DNA of 64,000 nucleotides from Clostridium sp. UBA699 (GTDB taxonomy: Bacteria; Bacillota; Clostridia; Clostridiales; Clostridiaceae). A program made the translations under genes and the position numbers. The notes beneath the pieces are model-generated. The model did no database searches and was not told the origin of the DNA. It saw only the letters and a program-made list of their open reading frames with translations. The stretch is taken from NCBI GenBank assembly GCA_002298915.1, contig DBML01000031.1, positions 18,230 through 82,229 of the forward strand, given 5' to 3'. Each line of letters opens with the position of its first letter. Within the stretch, counting starts at the first letter, position 1. Below are positions 17,057 to 25,659 of this stretch, in pieces.

Positions 17057-19501
17057 ATGACAGCGAAAACATTCAATATAGAGGGAATGACCTGCGCGGC
17101 CTGCGCCAAAGCGGTCGAAAGGGCAGCGAAGAAGCTGGAGGGCGTTCAGGAGGCAAGCGTGAACCTGGCCACCGAAAAGCTGAGCATCACCTACGACGAA
17201 ACCAAGGTTACGGTGGAGGACATCCAGAAGGCTGTGGAGAAGGCCGGCTACAAGGCGAGCCTTGATGCAATAACCAGGAGCTTCAGGATAGAGGGGATGA
17301 CCTGCGCTGCCTGCGCGAAGGCGATCGAGAGGGCTACAAGGAAGCTTGACGGGGTCATAGAGTCGAACGTCAACCTGGCAACTGAAAAGCTCACCGTGGT
17401 CTACGAGCCCTCAAAGCTCAGGTTCCCGGACATAAGGAAGGCCGTCGAAAAAGCTGGCTACAAGGCTTTCGAGGAGGAGCAGGGGGCAGACGCCGACAGG
17501 GAAGGCAAGGAGAAGGAGGCCAGGAGCCTCTGGACCAAGTTCCTCGTCTCGGCCGTGTTCACCGTACCGCTCCTGTACATCGCCATGGGGCACATGCTGG
17601 GTCTGCCTCTTCCGGAGGTAATAGACCCGATGATGAACCCTGCGAACTTCGCCATAGTACAGCTGCTGCTTGTTCTACCGGTTGTGGTCATGGGCAGCAG
17701 GTTCTATATCGTTGGCTTCAGGACATTGGCCAAGAGGAGCCCGAACATGGACTCCCTCATCGCCATAGGAACCTCGGCGGCCTTCCTGTACGGGCTCTTT
17801 GCGGTTTACATGATACTGTCAGGCGACACCAGCTACACCCATGACATGTACTTCGAGTCAGCCGGAGTCATACTGACACTCGTAACGCTGGGAAAATACT
17901 TCGAAGCGGTATCCAAGGGAAAGAGCTCGGAGGCGATAAAGAAGCTGGTGGGGCTTTCCCCGAAGACCGCAAGGGTGATAATCTCCGGAGAGGAGAAGGA
18001 GATCAGCATAGAAGAGGTAGAGGTCGGCGACGTCATAGTCGTGAGGCCGGGCGAGAAGCTGCCTGTCGATGGGCAGGTCGTCGAAGGTGCAACCTCCGTA
18101 GACGAATCCATGCTCACAGGTGAAAGCATACCTGTCGAGAAGAACCCGGGCGACTCTGTCATCGGGGCAAGCATAAACAAGAACGGAAGCATCAAGTACA
18201 GGGCCACGAAGGTAGGCAAGGACACTGCGCTGGCCCAGATAATAAAGCTGGTGGAGGACGCCCAGGGCTCGAAGGCGCCGATAGCAAGGCTTGCCGACAC
18301 CATAGCCGGATACTTCGTCCCTGTGGTGATCGCGCTGGCGGTCATCTCGGGCATTGCCTGGTACCTGAGCGGAGAGACAGCGGTGTTCAGCCTGACAATA
18401 TTCATAGCGGTCATGGTCATCGCCTGCCCATGCGCGCTGGGACTTGCAACCCCGACAGCCATAATGGTGGGCACGGGCAAGGGGGCCGAGTACGGCGTGC
18501 TTATCAAAAGCGGAACAGCGCTTGAGACGGCGCACAGGGTGCAGACCGTGGTGCTGGACAAGACTGGCACTATCACAGAAGGAAAGCCTGCCGTGACGGA
18601 CATATTGGCTTTCGGCGGCTGGGATGAGAGCTGGCTGCTTCAGGCTGCTGCTTCTGCGGAGAAGGGCTCGGAGCACCCGCTCGGAGAAGCCATCGTCAGG
18701 GCGGCTCAGGAGAGAGGGCTCGAGCTTAAGCCGGTGAGCGGCTTCAGGGCTATACCCGGCCAAGGCATAGAGGTCAGCATAGACGGGAAAAACATCACCA
18801 TGGGCAACAGGAAGCTCATGGACGGCAGAGCCGTAAACATAGACGACAAGTGGGAGCTTTCCCAGAGGCTCGCGGGTGAAGGTAAGACGCCGATGTACAT
18901 CTCCTCTGAAGGAACGCTCGCAGGCATCATCGCTGTGGCGGACACCGTAAAGCCAAACAGCGTCAAGGCCGTGGCTGGCCTGAAGGAGATGGGCATAGAG
19001 GTGGTCATGATCACCGGGGACAACAGGAGGACGGCCGAAGCGATAGGAAGGCAGGTTGGGATCGAAAGGGTACTGGCGGAGGTCCTTCCGGAGAACAAGG
19101 CAGAGGAGATAAAGAAGCTGCAGGCTGAAGGCAGGAAGGTCGCCATGGTCGGGGACGGCATAAACGACGCGCCGGCCCTGGCGCAGGCGGACGTGGGCAT
19201 AGCCATAGGCTCGGGTACGGACGTCGCCATCGAGTCCGCGGACATTGTCCTTATGAGGGGGGACCTTATGGACGTCATAACCGCCATAGACCTGAGCAAG
19301 AAGACGATCAGGAACATCAAGCAGAACCTCTTTTGGGCCTTCGGCTACAATACCGTGGGCATACCGGTTGCGATGGGGCTGCTCCACCTGTTCGGCGGCC
19401 CGCTGCTGAGCCCGATGATAGCGGGGGCTGCTATGAGCTTCAGCTCCGTTTCCGTGGTAACGAACGCCCTGAGGCTTAAGGGCTTCAGGCCGGCAAGATG
19501 A
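17057..19501 (+). CDS. copA: Copper-exporting P1B-type ATPase
   Basis: An 814-residue Cu(I) efflux pump. Two N-terminal heavy-metal-associated domains each carry GMTCAACAK (residues ~9-17 and ~83-91). Then follow the membrane helices, TGES actuator motif, the intramembrane CPC in ACPCALG (near residue 457), the phosphorylated Asp in DKTGT (near residue 501), the SEHPLG motif and GDGINDAP. All key residues are intact. It is the second gene of the csoR operon and is followed by a strong terminator. Confidence 0.97.
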   Translation: MTAKTFNIEGMTCAACAKAVERAAKKLEGVQEASVNLATEKLSITYDETKVTVEDIQKAVEKAGYKASLDAITRSFRIEGMTCAACAKAIERATRKLDGVIESNVNLATEKLTVVYEPSKLRFPDIRKAVEKAGYKAFEEEQGADADREGKEKEARSLWTKFLVSAVFTVPLLYIAMGHMLGLPLPEVIDPMMNPANFAIVQLLLVLPVVVMGSRFYIVGFRTLAKRSPNMDSLIAIGTSAAFLYGLFAVYMILSGDTSYTHDMYFESAGVILTLVTLGKYFEAVSKGKSSEAIKKLVGLSPKTARVIISGEEKEISIEEVEVGDVIVVRPGEKLPVDGQVVEGATSVDESMLTGESIPVEKNPGDSVIGASINKNGSIKYRATKVGKDTALAQIIKLVEDAQGSKAPIARLADTIAGYFVPVVIALAVISGIAWYLSGETAVFSLTIFIAVMVIACPCALGLATPTAIMVGTGKGAEYGVLIKSGTALETAHRVQTVVLDKTGTITEGKPAVTDILAFGGWDESWLLQAAASAEKGSEHPLGEAIVRAAQERGLELKPVSGFRAIPGQGIEVSIDGKNITMGNRKLMDGRAVNIDDKWELSQRLAGEGKTPMYISSEGTLAGIIAVADTVKPNSVKAVAGLKEMGIEVVMITGDNRRTAEAIGRQVGIERVLAEVLPENKAEEIKKLQAEGRKVAMVGDGINDAPALAQADVGIAIGSGTDVAIESADIVLMRGDLMDVITAIDLSKKTIRNIKQNLFWAFGYNTVGIPVAMGLLHLFGGPLLSPMIAGAAMSFSSVSVVTNALRLKGFRPAR

Positions 19502-19524
19502 TAAAGGCCAAAGATGAAAAACAG

Positions 19525-19554
19525 AAGGCGCAGTGCTGGAAAGCACTGCGCCTT
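19525..19554. terminator. Bidirectional terminator between copA and TPR gene
   Basis: Perfect 13-bp stem (AAGGCGCAGTGCT) with a short loop; T-rich sequence follows on both strands, and the two flanking genes converge on it. Confidence 0.9.
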
Positions 19555-19567
19555 TCAATTCCTCAAG

Positions 19568-20236
19568 CTACTGCATCACCTTGATGTGCATGTTTATGAA
19601 CTCGTCCTCGGGCTCCAGCTCATGAGCCTTCTGCATGAAGAACCTGGCCTTATTCCGATAGCCCAGCTTATGGCAGGTACAGGCGGCGCCGAAGTAAGCC
19701 TCGGCCTTTCCCGGGTCCATGCTGATCGCCTTGTTGTAGACGGCTAGCGATTCACCGTGGCAGCCGCATTCCGAGAGCAGGTTCGCCTTGTCGCAGCAGG
19801 CGTCGTAGAAATCAGGCTTTAGTGCCAAAGCCCTGTCGTAATACTGCAGCGATTCGTCAACCCTGTCCAGGTGCGAAAGGAGATAGGCCTTTATGGCGAA
19901 CAGGTAGGGGTCCGAGGACCTGGCCGCGATCAGCTTGTCGCAGCAGGCAAGGGACTCCCCGAACTCTCCGGACTCGTAGTGGATGTCCATCAGGTCGCCG
20001 CAGGCCCTCTCGCTGTCGGGGTCAAACTTCAGGTAGGTACGTATGCACTCCTGGGCTTCCTCCATCTCCATCATTCCCATGTGCGCTTCCGCCTTCACAA
20101 TATAAGCTTCGGCATAGTCCGGGTCCAGGCTTATGGCGCCGCTGAACAGCCTGAACGCCTCATCTATCCTGTTATCCTCGAAAAGCGCCTGGCCTTTTTC
20201 AAGCAGCTTTGCTGCCTCGGCTCTGTTTGCAGTCAT
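19568..20236 (-). CDS. TPR-repeat protein
   Basis: A 222-residue soluble protein made of about six tetratricopeptide repeats. Typical positions are seen in GQALFEDNRIDEAFRLFSGA, YDRALALKPDF and YNKAISMDPGKAEAYFGAA, with the canonical W/L-G-Y-A-P pattern. TPRs form scaffolds for protein binding; the partner is unknown. The N-terminus is trimmed to ATG 20236 because AAGGGGAG lies 8 bases upstream; a longer frame to 20356 has no ribosome binding site. The 218-base gap to the next gene shows no other feature. Confidence 0.85.
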   Translation of the reverse strand: MTANRAEAAKLLEKGQALFEDNRIDEAFRLFSGAISLDPDYAEAYIVKAEAHMGMMEMEEAQECIRTYLKFDPDSERACGDLMDIHYESGEFGESLACCDKLIAARSSDPYLFAIKAYLLSHLDRVDESLQYYDRALALKPDFYDACCDKANLLSECGCHGESLAVYNKAISMDPGKAEAYFGAACTCHKLGYRNKARFFMQKAHELEPEDEFINMHIKVMQ

Positions 20237-20454
20237 GTATGAAACTCCCCTTTGCATTTTTATTAGCATTATGCCCATAAGGCCAGGGGTTATACATGAT
20301 GGGTGAAATATTTTAAGAAATGCCTTCCTGCGGGCGACAGATGCTTGTCTATCCATATTATCGAGGTGCCCAGGCTGGCAAGGGCGTACATGAGGATGGA
20401 CTTGAAATGGACATATGGTATAATTAGGCTATACAAAAGCAGAGGGGGATTCAA

Positions 20455-21645
20455 ATGGGGAGCAAAGCTTTGGAAAAGTATCTCGCAGACAATCTTGAGG
20501 ACCTGAAGAGCAGGGGGCTCTACAGCGTCATTGACACACTGGAGGGGGCGAACGGACCGATAATTGCCATAAACGGAAGGGAGCTCATAAACCTTTCTTC
20601 AAACAACTACCTGGGCCTCGCCGCCGACCCCAGGGTAATAAACGCGTCGGTGGAGGCCACCAGGCTCTTCGGCGCAGGCGCTGGAGCGGTTAGGACCATC
20701 AACGGCACGCTGGAGATCCACGACGAGCTCGAGACGAAGCTGGCGGACTTCAAGCACACGGAGGCCGCACTGACCTTCCAGTCTGGCTTCAATTGCAACA
20801 TGGGCGCCATCGCTGCGGTCATGGACAGGAACGACGCCATACTTTCCGACGAGCTGAACCACGCGTCGATAATAGACGGCTGCAGGCTTTCCGGGGCGGC
20901 AATAATCAGGTACAGGCACTCCGACATGGAAGACCTGAGGGCCAAGGCTGAGGAGGCCAGGAGCAGCGGGAAATACGGCAAGCTGATGGTAATCACGGAC
21001 GGAGTTTTCTCCATGGACGGGGACATAGCCAGGCTTCCAGAGATCGTCGCAATCGCCGAGGAGCTTGACCTCATAACCTACGTAGACGACGCCCACGGCT
21101 CGGGAGTGCTCGGAGGAGGCGCGGGAACGGTCGCCCACTTCGGACTTTCGGACAAGATCGACTTCCAGATAGGCACGCTGTCCAAGGCGATAGGGGTTAT
21201 CGGGGGGTACGTCGCAGGCAGGAAGGAGCTCATCGACTGGCTTAAGGTAAGGGCCAGGCCGTTCCTCTTCTCCACCGCCATGACACCCGGGGCCGCAGGA
21301 GGCTGCCTTGAAGCCCTCAGGATACTTTCCGGCAGCAGGGACCTGAACGACACGCTCTGGCAGAACGGGAGGTACCTCAAGCGAGAGCTGAAGGAGCTGG
21401 GCTTCGACATAGGCAGCAGCGAAACACCTATAACTCCGTGCATAATCGGTGATGAAGGTAAAGCTCAGAGGTTCGCCAGGGAGCTTTACCTTGAAGGTGT
21501 TTATGCAAAGGCCATAGTTTTCCCTACTGTCCCTTCGGGCAAGGCCAGGATAAGGAACATGCCGACAGCTGCCCACAGCATAGACATGCTTGACAGGGCC
21601 TTGACCGCATACGAAAAAGTGGGGAAAAGGATGGGGATAATATGA
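20455..21645 (+). CDS. Alpha-oxoamine synthase (glycine C-acetyltransferase / AONS family)
   Basis: A 396-residue PLP enzyme that condenses an acyl-CoA with an amino acid. SSNNYLGLA near residue 47, GAGAGAVRTINGT, the DDAHGSG motif and the PLP lysine in GTLSKAIG (Lys ~244) are diagnostic. Glycine C-acetyltransferase (Kbl) and 8-amino-7-oxononanoate synthase (BioF) share these motifs. No threonine dehydrogenase or biotin gene is nearby, so the substrate is left open; the length and start resemble Bacillus Kbl-like proteins. It overlaps the next gene by four bases (ATGA). Confidence 0.9.
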   Translation: MGSKALEKYLADNLEDLKSRGLYSVIDTLEGANGPIIAINGRELINLSSNNYLGLAADPRVINASVEATRLFGAGAGAVRTINGTLEIHDELETKLADFKHTEAALTFQSGFNCNMGAIAAVMDRNDAILSDELNHASIIDGCRLSGAAIIRYRHSDMEDLRAKAEEARSSGKYGKLMVITDGVFSMDGDIARLPEIVAIAEELDLITYVDDAHGSGVLGGGAGTVAHFGLSDKIDFQIGTLSKAIGVIGGYVAGRKELIDWLKVRARPFLFSTAMTPGAAGGCLEALRILSGSRDLNDTLWQNGRYLKRELKELGFDIGSSETPITPCIIGDEGKAQRFARELYLEGVYAKAIVFPTVPSGKARIRNMPTAAHSIDMLDRALTAYEKVGKRMGII

Positions 21646-22034
21646 GCGAGCACATACTTGTAACGAAAAAGCCTCAGGAATTCATAGACATAACGGAAAC
21701 GGTGAGGAAGGAAGTGGAGGCAAGCGGAGTGTCCAGCGGGATAGCCTGCGTGTTCATACCGCACACGACCGCGGGGGTCACGATAAATGAGAACGCCGAT
21801 CCCGACGTCACGGCCGACATTATTTCGGGCCTCAACAAGGTCATCCCCGTTCTTGGCAACTACAGGCATGCCGAGGGCAACTCCCATGCACACATAAAGG
21901 CATCGCTCATGGGCTCCTCCTGCTCCGTCATCATAGAGGACGGCAGGCTGAAGCTTGGGACCTGGCAGGCTATCTATTTCTGCGAATTCGACGGGCCTAG
22001 GCACAGGAAATTCTACGTCAGGATAGCGGAGTAG
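21642..22034 (+). CDS. YjbQ family (UPF0047) protein
   Basis: A 130-residue protein of the secondary thiamine-phosphate synthase/YjbQ family. Its conserved HTTAGVTINENADPDV block (from residue ~46), GNSHAHIKASLMGSS (residue ~85) and GTWQAIYFCEFDGPR near the end are all present, including the family His residues. The true cellular role of this widespread family is unresolved. It overlaps the preceding synthase by four bases and is one base from the Nudix gene. Confidence 0.92.
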   Translation: MSEHILVTKKPQEFIDITETVRKEVEASGVSSGIACVFIPHTTAGVTINENADPDVTADIISGLNKVIPVLGNYRHAEGNSHAHIKASLMGSSCSVIIEDGRLKLGTWQAIYFCEFDGPRHRKFYVRIAE

Positions 22035-22035
22035 C

Positions 22036-22917
22036 ATGGACGGGGAGATTCTGGACGTATACGATGAATACCGCGTCAGGACGGGAAGGACCCACGTCAG
22101 AGGCAGGAAGGTCAGGGAAGGGGACTTCATCATGGTGGTTCACGTCTGGATAATGAACGTCAGCGGCGATTTTCTTATCCAGAAGAGACAGCCCTGGAAG
22201 GAGCTTTTTCCCGGGATGTGGGACTGCGCAGTAGCCGGTGCGGCGCACGCCGGAGACAGCAGCGAGGATGCCGCCGTTCGGGAGGCCAAGGAGGAGCTGG
22301 ACCTTGACCTCGACATGAGCAAAGCCGAGCTTGTAATGACGGACAGGTTCTCCTTCGGTTTCGACGACATATGGCTGGTGAGGCAGGACCTGGACATAGA
22401 CGGCCTGACGCTTCAGGCCGAGGAGGTTGAGACAGTGAAGTGGGCCGGGCCCGGGGAGATAAGGGCGATGGCGGAAAAAGGCGAGTTCATAAAGTACTAT
22501 TACCTTGAAAAGCTTCTGGGAATAGCGGAAAAGATTAGCGAGGAGGCGGAAATCATGTTCGACGACAAGAGGGGCCCGATAGAGCATTACTCCTGGGCAA
22601 GGTTCGTGGTCTTCGGCAAAGAGCAGGGCAAGGACATTTTCCTCTACAAGGACAAGGTAAGGGCTTGGAAGGAGAGGCAGGGGCACGAGCTGGACAAGGG
22701 CATGGTGAAGCCAGTGTTCGACACCGGTGCCGAGATCCTCATCATTGGTAACGGGGCGGACGGCGTCCTGGAAGTGCCGCAGAAGATAGTGGACTACATC
22801 CTGGACCACGGCATAAAGAAGGTCCTCGTGCTTAAGACGCCTGAAGCCTGCGCGGAGTACAACAGGCTGTACCATGAAGGTGAGAAGGTGGTGCTTCTGG
22901 CGCACGGGACGTGCTGA
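22036..22917 (+). CDS. Nudix hydrolase fused to a Mth938-like domain
   Basis: A 293-residue two-domain protein. Residues ~30-165 are a Nudix domain of the isopentenyl-diphosphate-isomerase-like type: FLIQKRQ, then the Nudix box from GAAHAGD to REAKEELDLD. Residues ~180-293 match the Mth938/NDUFAF3-like fold: AEILIIGNGADG, VLKTPEACAEYNRL and the terminal LLAHGTC, where the family ends in a similar H-x-TC. These two domains are normally separate proteins, and the open frame is continuous, so this is a genuine fusion as sequenced. Nudix enzymes cleave nucleoside-diphosphate-linked substrates; the Mth938 domain has no agreed bacterial function. It is the last gene of the operon. Confidence 0.85.
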   Translation: MDGEILDVYDEYRVRTGRTHVRGRKVREGDFIMVVHVWIMNVSGDFLIQKRQPWKELFPGMWDCAVAGAAHAGDSSEDAAVREAKEELDLDLDMSKAELVMTDRFSFGFDDIWLVRQDLDIDGLTLQAEEVETVKWAGPGEIRAMAEKGEFIKYYYLEKLLGIAEKISEEAEIMFDDKRGPIEHYSWARFVVFGKEQGKDIFLYKDKVRAWKERQGHELDKGMVKPVFDTGAEILIIGNGADGVLEVPQKIVDYILDHGIKKVLVLKTPEACAEYNRLYHEGEKVVLLAHGTC

Positions 22918-22931
22918 TAAGCTCAAAAGCA

Positions 22932-22969
22932 AAAACATCGCTCGCGAACAGAGCGATGTTTTTATTTTG
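22932..22969 (+). terminator. Terminator after the Nudix fusion
   Basis: AAAACATCGCTC pairs perfectly with GAGCGATGTTTT over a 7-base loop, followed by TATTTT. Confidence 0.92.
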
Positions 22970-23080
22970 GCTCTGTTTAAGTAAGTTGTTGAAAATGATA
23001 TAATTTTTATAAAGTTACGTTCGGAACTGTAGTATTTGACGTCTCAGTAGGGTATTCCTAATTAGGGGGGATGGGAAATA

Positions 23081-23383
23081 ATGCAAGCATTAATATTCTT
23101 TGGAATGATAATAATAGCAAATATTTTATTCACTCCAATTGATAAAAAATATCAGTTACGCTCGCAATATCATAATAAACAAAACAAACGTTTTAGGGGC
23201 ATTATAGCTGCTTGTGGTCTTTCGTTAATTGCAGCTACAGTTGCTATAGGTTTTTACACCGATGAATATTTCAGATCTATTGGGATTAATAAGGGGATGG
23301 TTGAAAACATAGTTATGATCCCCCTCATTTTCATTTTGCTGATTTTATACAATCCGATAGGAGAAGATGCAAGTGGTGAATAG
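23081..23383 (+). CDS. Small membrane protein, hypothetical
   Basis: A 100-residue protein with three hydrophobic stretches (about residues 2-17, 36-56 and 75-93) and a basic loop (KKYQLRSQYHNKQNKRFRG) that should face the cytoplasm. A GGGGGGATGGG segment precedes the ATG. Not recognised. Confidence 0.6.
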   Translation: MQALIFFGMIIIANILFTPIDKKYQLRSQYHNKQNKRFRGIIAACGLSLIAATVAIGFYTDEYFRSIGINKGMVENIVMIPLIFILLILYNPIGEDASGE

Positions 23384-23482
23384 GATTTTTATTAATGATG
23401 TTATAGTCAGGGCACATCATTCAAAAATGGAGCACTTGTACGAATAACGAATCAATTAATTAAAATTGAGTGGTGAAAAGAT

Positions 23483-23962
23483 ATGAATCCTTGGCAATGT
23501 GATAAATGGGAATCTATATATTCAAACAGCAATTGTAGGGTAGGACTACGGTTGAAATTTGATAAGGATATTGATAGTGAGATTAAAAGAGCAAGTAAGG
23601 AATATTGTAATTGGCTAAGAAAAATGTACTATTTTCCAATAAGGGTTCCTATATACATTAAATCGAAGGAAAGAATAAAATCTATGAGTGGGGAACTTGT
23701 TACAGGAACATTTTTTGGACCATTTGATAAATTTGTTGAGCCTTATATAAGAATTGCGGCAGGTGATTACCAGGAACTTTTAAGAAAACGGGGAAAAGAT
23801 AACGCATTGGCTGCTATACTTTTTTCGATAACACATGAATTAACTCATTACTTCCAATGGTTAAACGATTTTGAACAAACATATCGCAGTGAAGAATGGC
23901 AAGCAACATATTATTCTGGGTATTTAGTTAATGTCTACGCTGAAAAGAAAGAGCATCCATAA
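23483..23962 (+). CDS. Putative small zinc metalloprotease-like protein (HELTH)
   Basis: A 159-residue protein, no signal peptide. The motif ITHELTHYFQW near residue 117 is a textbook HExxH zinc-binding helix, and a Glu in SEEWQATYY about 20 residues later could be the third ligand, as in gluzincin-like folds. The N-terminal part is unrecognised. Small HExxH proteins in accessory islands may act on partner proteins or be toxin-associated; no direct evidence here. GGTGAAAAG precedes the ATG. Confidence 0.6.
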   Translation: MNPWQCDKWESIYSNSNCRVGLRLKFDKDIDSEIKRASKEYCNWLRKMYYFPIRVPIYIKSKERIKSMSGELVTGTFFGPFDKFVEPYIRIAAGDYQELLRKRGKDNALAAILFSITHELTHYFQWLNDFEQTYRSEEWQATYYSGYLVNVYAEKKEHP

Positions 23963-24038
23963 TTACATAAATTGAGGCGAACTCAAAAGGTGATATGACG
24001 CACTCTTCAAAAAAAGCGAATTAATAGGAGGGATATGT

Positions 24039-24272
24039 ATGACGCCATCACAAATATTCGTAGCTGTATTGATTATTATTTTGTTCTTAACTCTGGTTGT
24101 TATTGGTAATAGAAATTCAAAACCTAAAAGGCTCAGTCCATTGGCTTCCATTGCATTTGGATTTATAGTTGCTGGAATTATTTTTGGCGAAAACAGATTA
24201 ATTAGCTATTGTTTGTTTGCAACTGGAATAATCCTATCGGTAGTAGATTCGTATATAAAATCAAAAAAATGA
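24039..24272 (+). CDS. Small membrane protein, hypothetical
   Basis: A 77-residue protein with an N-terminal transmembrane segment (residues ~5-23), a basic linker (NRNSKPKR) and one or two further hydrophobic segments, ending in a Lys-rich tail. AGGAGGG precedes the ATG. Not recognised. Confidence 0.55.
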   Translation: MTPSQIFVAVLIIILFLTLVVIGNRNSKPKRLSPLASIAFGFIVAGIIFGENRLISYCLFATGIILSVVDSYIKSKK

Positions 24273-24319
24273 TGGCTAAAAATTGATATTAGGTGAACAT
24301 TTTTCCTTTGTTACGAAAT

Positions 24320-24342
24320 AAAGAGGTCGTGGTGACCTCTTT
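24320..24342. terminator. Bidirectional terminator
   Basis: AAAGAGGTC/GACCTCTTT stem followed by TTATT on the + strand and by ATTTCG on the minus strand; it separates convergent genes. Confidence 0.85.
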
Positions 24343-24355
24343 TTATTATCTCCTT

Positions 24356-25051
24356 CTAGACATAAATTATCTCAACTCCTGAAAAGCTGATGTCTCCGAT
24401 TAAAGTAAGGGTGTTCGTTGTCAGCTGGCTGCCCCTGTTCTTTTCGCTTACGGAACCCAGGAACACGCTGGTTTTGTCATCGATTCCCCAGGTTTTTGGG
24501 AGGTACAGCTCCACCCCTGAAAAGGAAGCGTCAACCCTGACCACTGCTCTGCTGCCCTTCATTACCGCATTGTCGAAGTACACCTTCAGAGCTCCGAAGG
24601 AGCAGCTGAAATTCGCCTTCTCGAAAGCATCCGTATTTACGTATTTGATGCTGGTGCCGAAGGAGTTGTCGAAGGTGACATTGCTTTCATCCTTGATATC
24701 GGATTTTTTGAAGTATTGCCCATTCTTATATTTATAGTAGCTGCGGTTATAATGCTTTGGGAAAATGATCGAAAGCCCGATGCTGCCGAAAAGGGCTGCC
24801 AGGAGGACCGTCCAGGGCGTGATCGCGGTTATGCCAAGCTGCTTGTCGTATATTATGCAAAGGAAGGCGATGGGGAACAGTATGCCGGCGAAGTCCCTGT
24901 ACATCACGCTCCTGAAGATGACAGCCGCCAGGAAAACCGTCAGTATTAAACTTAACAGGTTCACGTCGGGGAAATATCCCAGCTTGTTGACAACAAGGAA
25001 AATACCAGCCAATATGAACAGGATCCCCCAAAATATTCTTTCTTTTTTCAT
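24356..25051 (-). CDS. LiaF-like membrane protein (cell-wall stress response)
   Basis: A 231-residue protein. The N-terminal ~95 residues contain four hydrophobic segments, beginning with WGILFILAGIFLVVNKLGYF as in LiaI/LiaF-type TM domains. After a basic linker, residues ~125-231 form the C-terminal beta-rich domain of LiaF, with repeated aromatic-glycine turns (NFSCSFGALKVYFD, SFSGVELYLPKTWG and a final SFSGVEIIYV). LiaF proteins modulate envelope stress signalling. It lies directly after the LytTR regulator gene, with only a base between stop and start, so the pair is an operon. Confidence 0.85.
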   Translation of the reverse strand: MKKERIFWGILFILAGIFLVVNKLGYFPDVNLLSLILTVFLAAVIFRSVMYRDFAGILFPIAFLCIIYDKQLGITAITPWTVLLAALFGSIGLSIIFPKHYNRSYYKYKNGQYFKKSDIKDESNVTFDNSFGTSIKYVNTDAFEKANFSCSFGALKVYFDNAVMKGSRAVVRVDASFSGVELYLPKTWGIDDKTSVFLGSVSEKNRGSQLTTNTLTLIGDISFSGVEIIYV

Positions 25052-25052
25052 G

Positions 25053-25508
25053 TCATTTCCTCTTTTCTAACAATTTTATTTTCAGCGGCTTGTAATAATG
25101 TCTTGATACGTATACCTGCTTGTGGGTGTCTTTGAATTCGACCTTGTTTGAGGACGAAATGCTGTGCGTAATCGAGTAAATGCTGTTGGTGTTAAGGATT
25201 GTTGATTTCGAGACCCGCATAAAATATCCTGGGAGAAACTCCTCCAGCTCGTATAGCTTGTACTTCACATCGTAAATGCTGTCGGCGGTGTGCGCACATA
25301 CACCGCTTTCATCAGTCTCAAAAAATAGGATGTCGTTCAGTGGAAGGTGGTATTCTGTGCTGCCCCTGTAAAAAGCAATCTGCTTTTTCAGAGACAAGAA
25401 GTCATCAAGCATTGCTTTTATATTTTTTACTTCTTCATTTTCTTCACTGCATCTGATCACAACTTCATCTTCTTCAATTGTATTGTCTTCTTCTATGCGT
25501 ATCCTCAT
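25053..25508 (-). CDS. LytTR-domain transcriptional regulator
   Basis: A 151-residue DNA-binding protein without a receiver domain. The last ~100 residues are a LytTR domain: YHLPLNDILFFET, then HTADSIYDVKYKLYELEE, FMRVSKSTILN and VYVSRHYYKPLK. The N-terminal ~45 residues are strongly acidic. Stand-alone LytTR proteins often sit in operons with a membrane partner that they are controlled by or control, as here with the LiaF-like gene. A GGGAGG ribosome binding site precedes the ATG. Confidence 0.88.
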   Translation of the reverse strand: MRIRIEEDNTIEEDEVVIRCSEENEEVKNIKAMLDDFLSLKKQIAFYRGSTEYHLPLNDILFFETDESGVCAHTADSIYDVKYKLYELEEFLPGYFMRVSKSTILNTNSIYSITHSISSSNKVEFKDTHKQVYVSRHYYKPLKIKLLEKRK

Positions 25509-25610
25509 ATTCTCCCTCCCACATTCTCATTATATAAACCAAGGCACCCGATGTAAACATAACTGATGCAAGCGGTAGGTTATTGCCGTTAAGTGGTCAG
25601 CAAAGCAAAA

Positions 25611-25635
25611 AAATCGCTCGGCAGACGAGCGATTT
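25611..25635. terminator. Terminator of the aminotransferase gene
   Basis: AAATCGCTCG/CGAGCGATTT stem; on the minus strand it is followed by TTTT, so it ends the gene at 25660. Confidence 0.85.
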
Positions 25636-25659
25636 TCTTATTAATCAAAACTATTTAGC

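Larger units (their letters stand above)
22975..24310. other. AT-rich accessory island 2
   Basis: A second stretch of low GC and AAA/ATT/TTA codon use between two terminators. It holds three short orphan genes on the + strand. No mobility gene or flanking repeat was seen. Confidence 0.6.

Noticed and set aside
17858..19558. Long open frame (566 aa) on the minus strand opposite copA
   Set aside because: It is fully antisense to a gene with all P-type ATPase motifs, has Arg/His/Leu-rich composition typical of shadow frames, and no ribosome binding site.
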